A DNA stretch of 5,378 nucleotides from positions 1-5,378 of the forward strand of contig CAMPGT010000262.1 of assembly GCA_946885665.1 (NCBI GenBank), in the 5' to 3' direction. Both the position numbers and the translations under genes were made by a program. Of the stretch, positions 5,358 through 5,378 are shown in pieces. The DNA is from an uncultured Chitinophagaceae bacterium (GTDB taxonomy: Bacteria; Bacteroidota; Bacteroidia; Chitinophagales; Chitinophagaceae). Below the pieces are notes generated by a model, which saw only the letters and a program-made list of their open reading frames with translations, was not told where the DNA came from and did not search any database. Position 1 is the stretch's first letter; each line of letters opens with the position of its first letter.

Positions 5358-5378
5358 CGGCAATGGGCAATAGGCAAT
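5358..5378. repeat. GGCAAT-core heptamer tandem repeat upstream of sufC, cut by the window edge
   Basis: Three 7-bp units are visible on the plus strand: CGGCAAT (5358-5364), GGGCAAT (5365-5371) and AGGCAAT (5372-5378). Six bases are invariant and the first varies. On the operon strand they read as ATTGCC plus one variable base. The array reaches the window edge and may continue. The spacer between it and the sufC ATG (5326-5357) is A/T-rich with no promoter I can recognise. None of the three minus-strand frames across the array gives a recognisable SufB C-terminus, so it is probably intergenic. Function unknown. Confidence 0.6.

Noticed and set aside
5328..5378. Minus-strand frame open from the window edge to a TAA at 5330-5328, as the C-terminus of sufB
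   Set aside because: The residues read (IAYCPLPNKNFKYKTL) do not resemble the SufB C-terminus and come from a 7-bp repeat. The sufB stop is more likely beyond the edge.

Overview
The window carries most of a SUF iron-sulfur cluster assembly operon on the minus strand, from a member of the Bacteroidota, probably Chitinophagaceae or a close relative. The assignment rests on four things. The gene order is sufC-sufD-sufS-sufE-DUF59. There are no recognisable Shine-Dalgarno sequences before most genes. There is a perfect Bacteroidota-type -7 promoter motif (TAnnTTTG). Degenerate 7-bp repeats lie in the spacers at both ends. The genus cannot be fixed by eye.

Layout in the direction of operon transcription (right to left): a non-coding spacer with GGCAAT-core heptamers at the right edge (5326-5378; sufB is expected just beyond the edge); sufC (4561-5325, ATPase); sufD (3245-4540, scaffold partner); sufS (1996-3240, cysteine desulfurase); sufE (1553-1993, sulfur acceptor); a MIP18/DUF59 SufT-like maturation factor (1227-1556); and an Rrf2/IscR-like regulator with a three-cysteine cluster motif (704-1210). 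Junctions are 20, 4, 2, -4 and 16 bp, so this is almost certainly one transcript. A short hairpin plus T-run just after the regulator is a possible terminator.

Left of the operon, a small plus-strand gene of unknown function (464-703) abuts the regulator tail-to-tail with no intervening base. It is divergent from a stand-alone GroES-like protein (48-419, minus strand). The 44-bp divergent spacer holds the TAnnTTTG motif oriented toward the GroES-like gene. The left edge has another short A/T-rich heptamer run that doubles as an imperfect inverted repeat.

Working together: SufS takes sulfur from cysteine as a persulfide and passes it to SufE. SufE delivers it to the SufB-SufC-SufD scaffold, where SufC hydrolyses ATP. 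The DUF59 protein probably helps deliver or mature clusters. The Rrf2 protein probably senses cluster status and may control the operon it closes. All six operon genes look intact, with their key residues present. I see no phage, transposon, CRISPR, tRNA or rRNA. The operon is conventional. The less explained items are the orphan small gene, the 3'-terminal position of the regulator, the GroES-like protein and the heptamer repeats.
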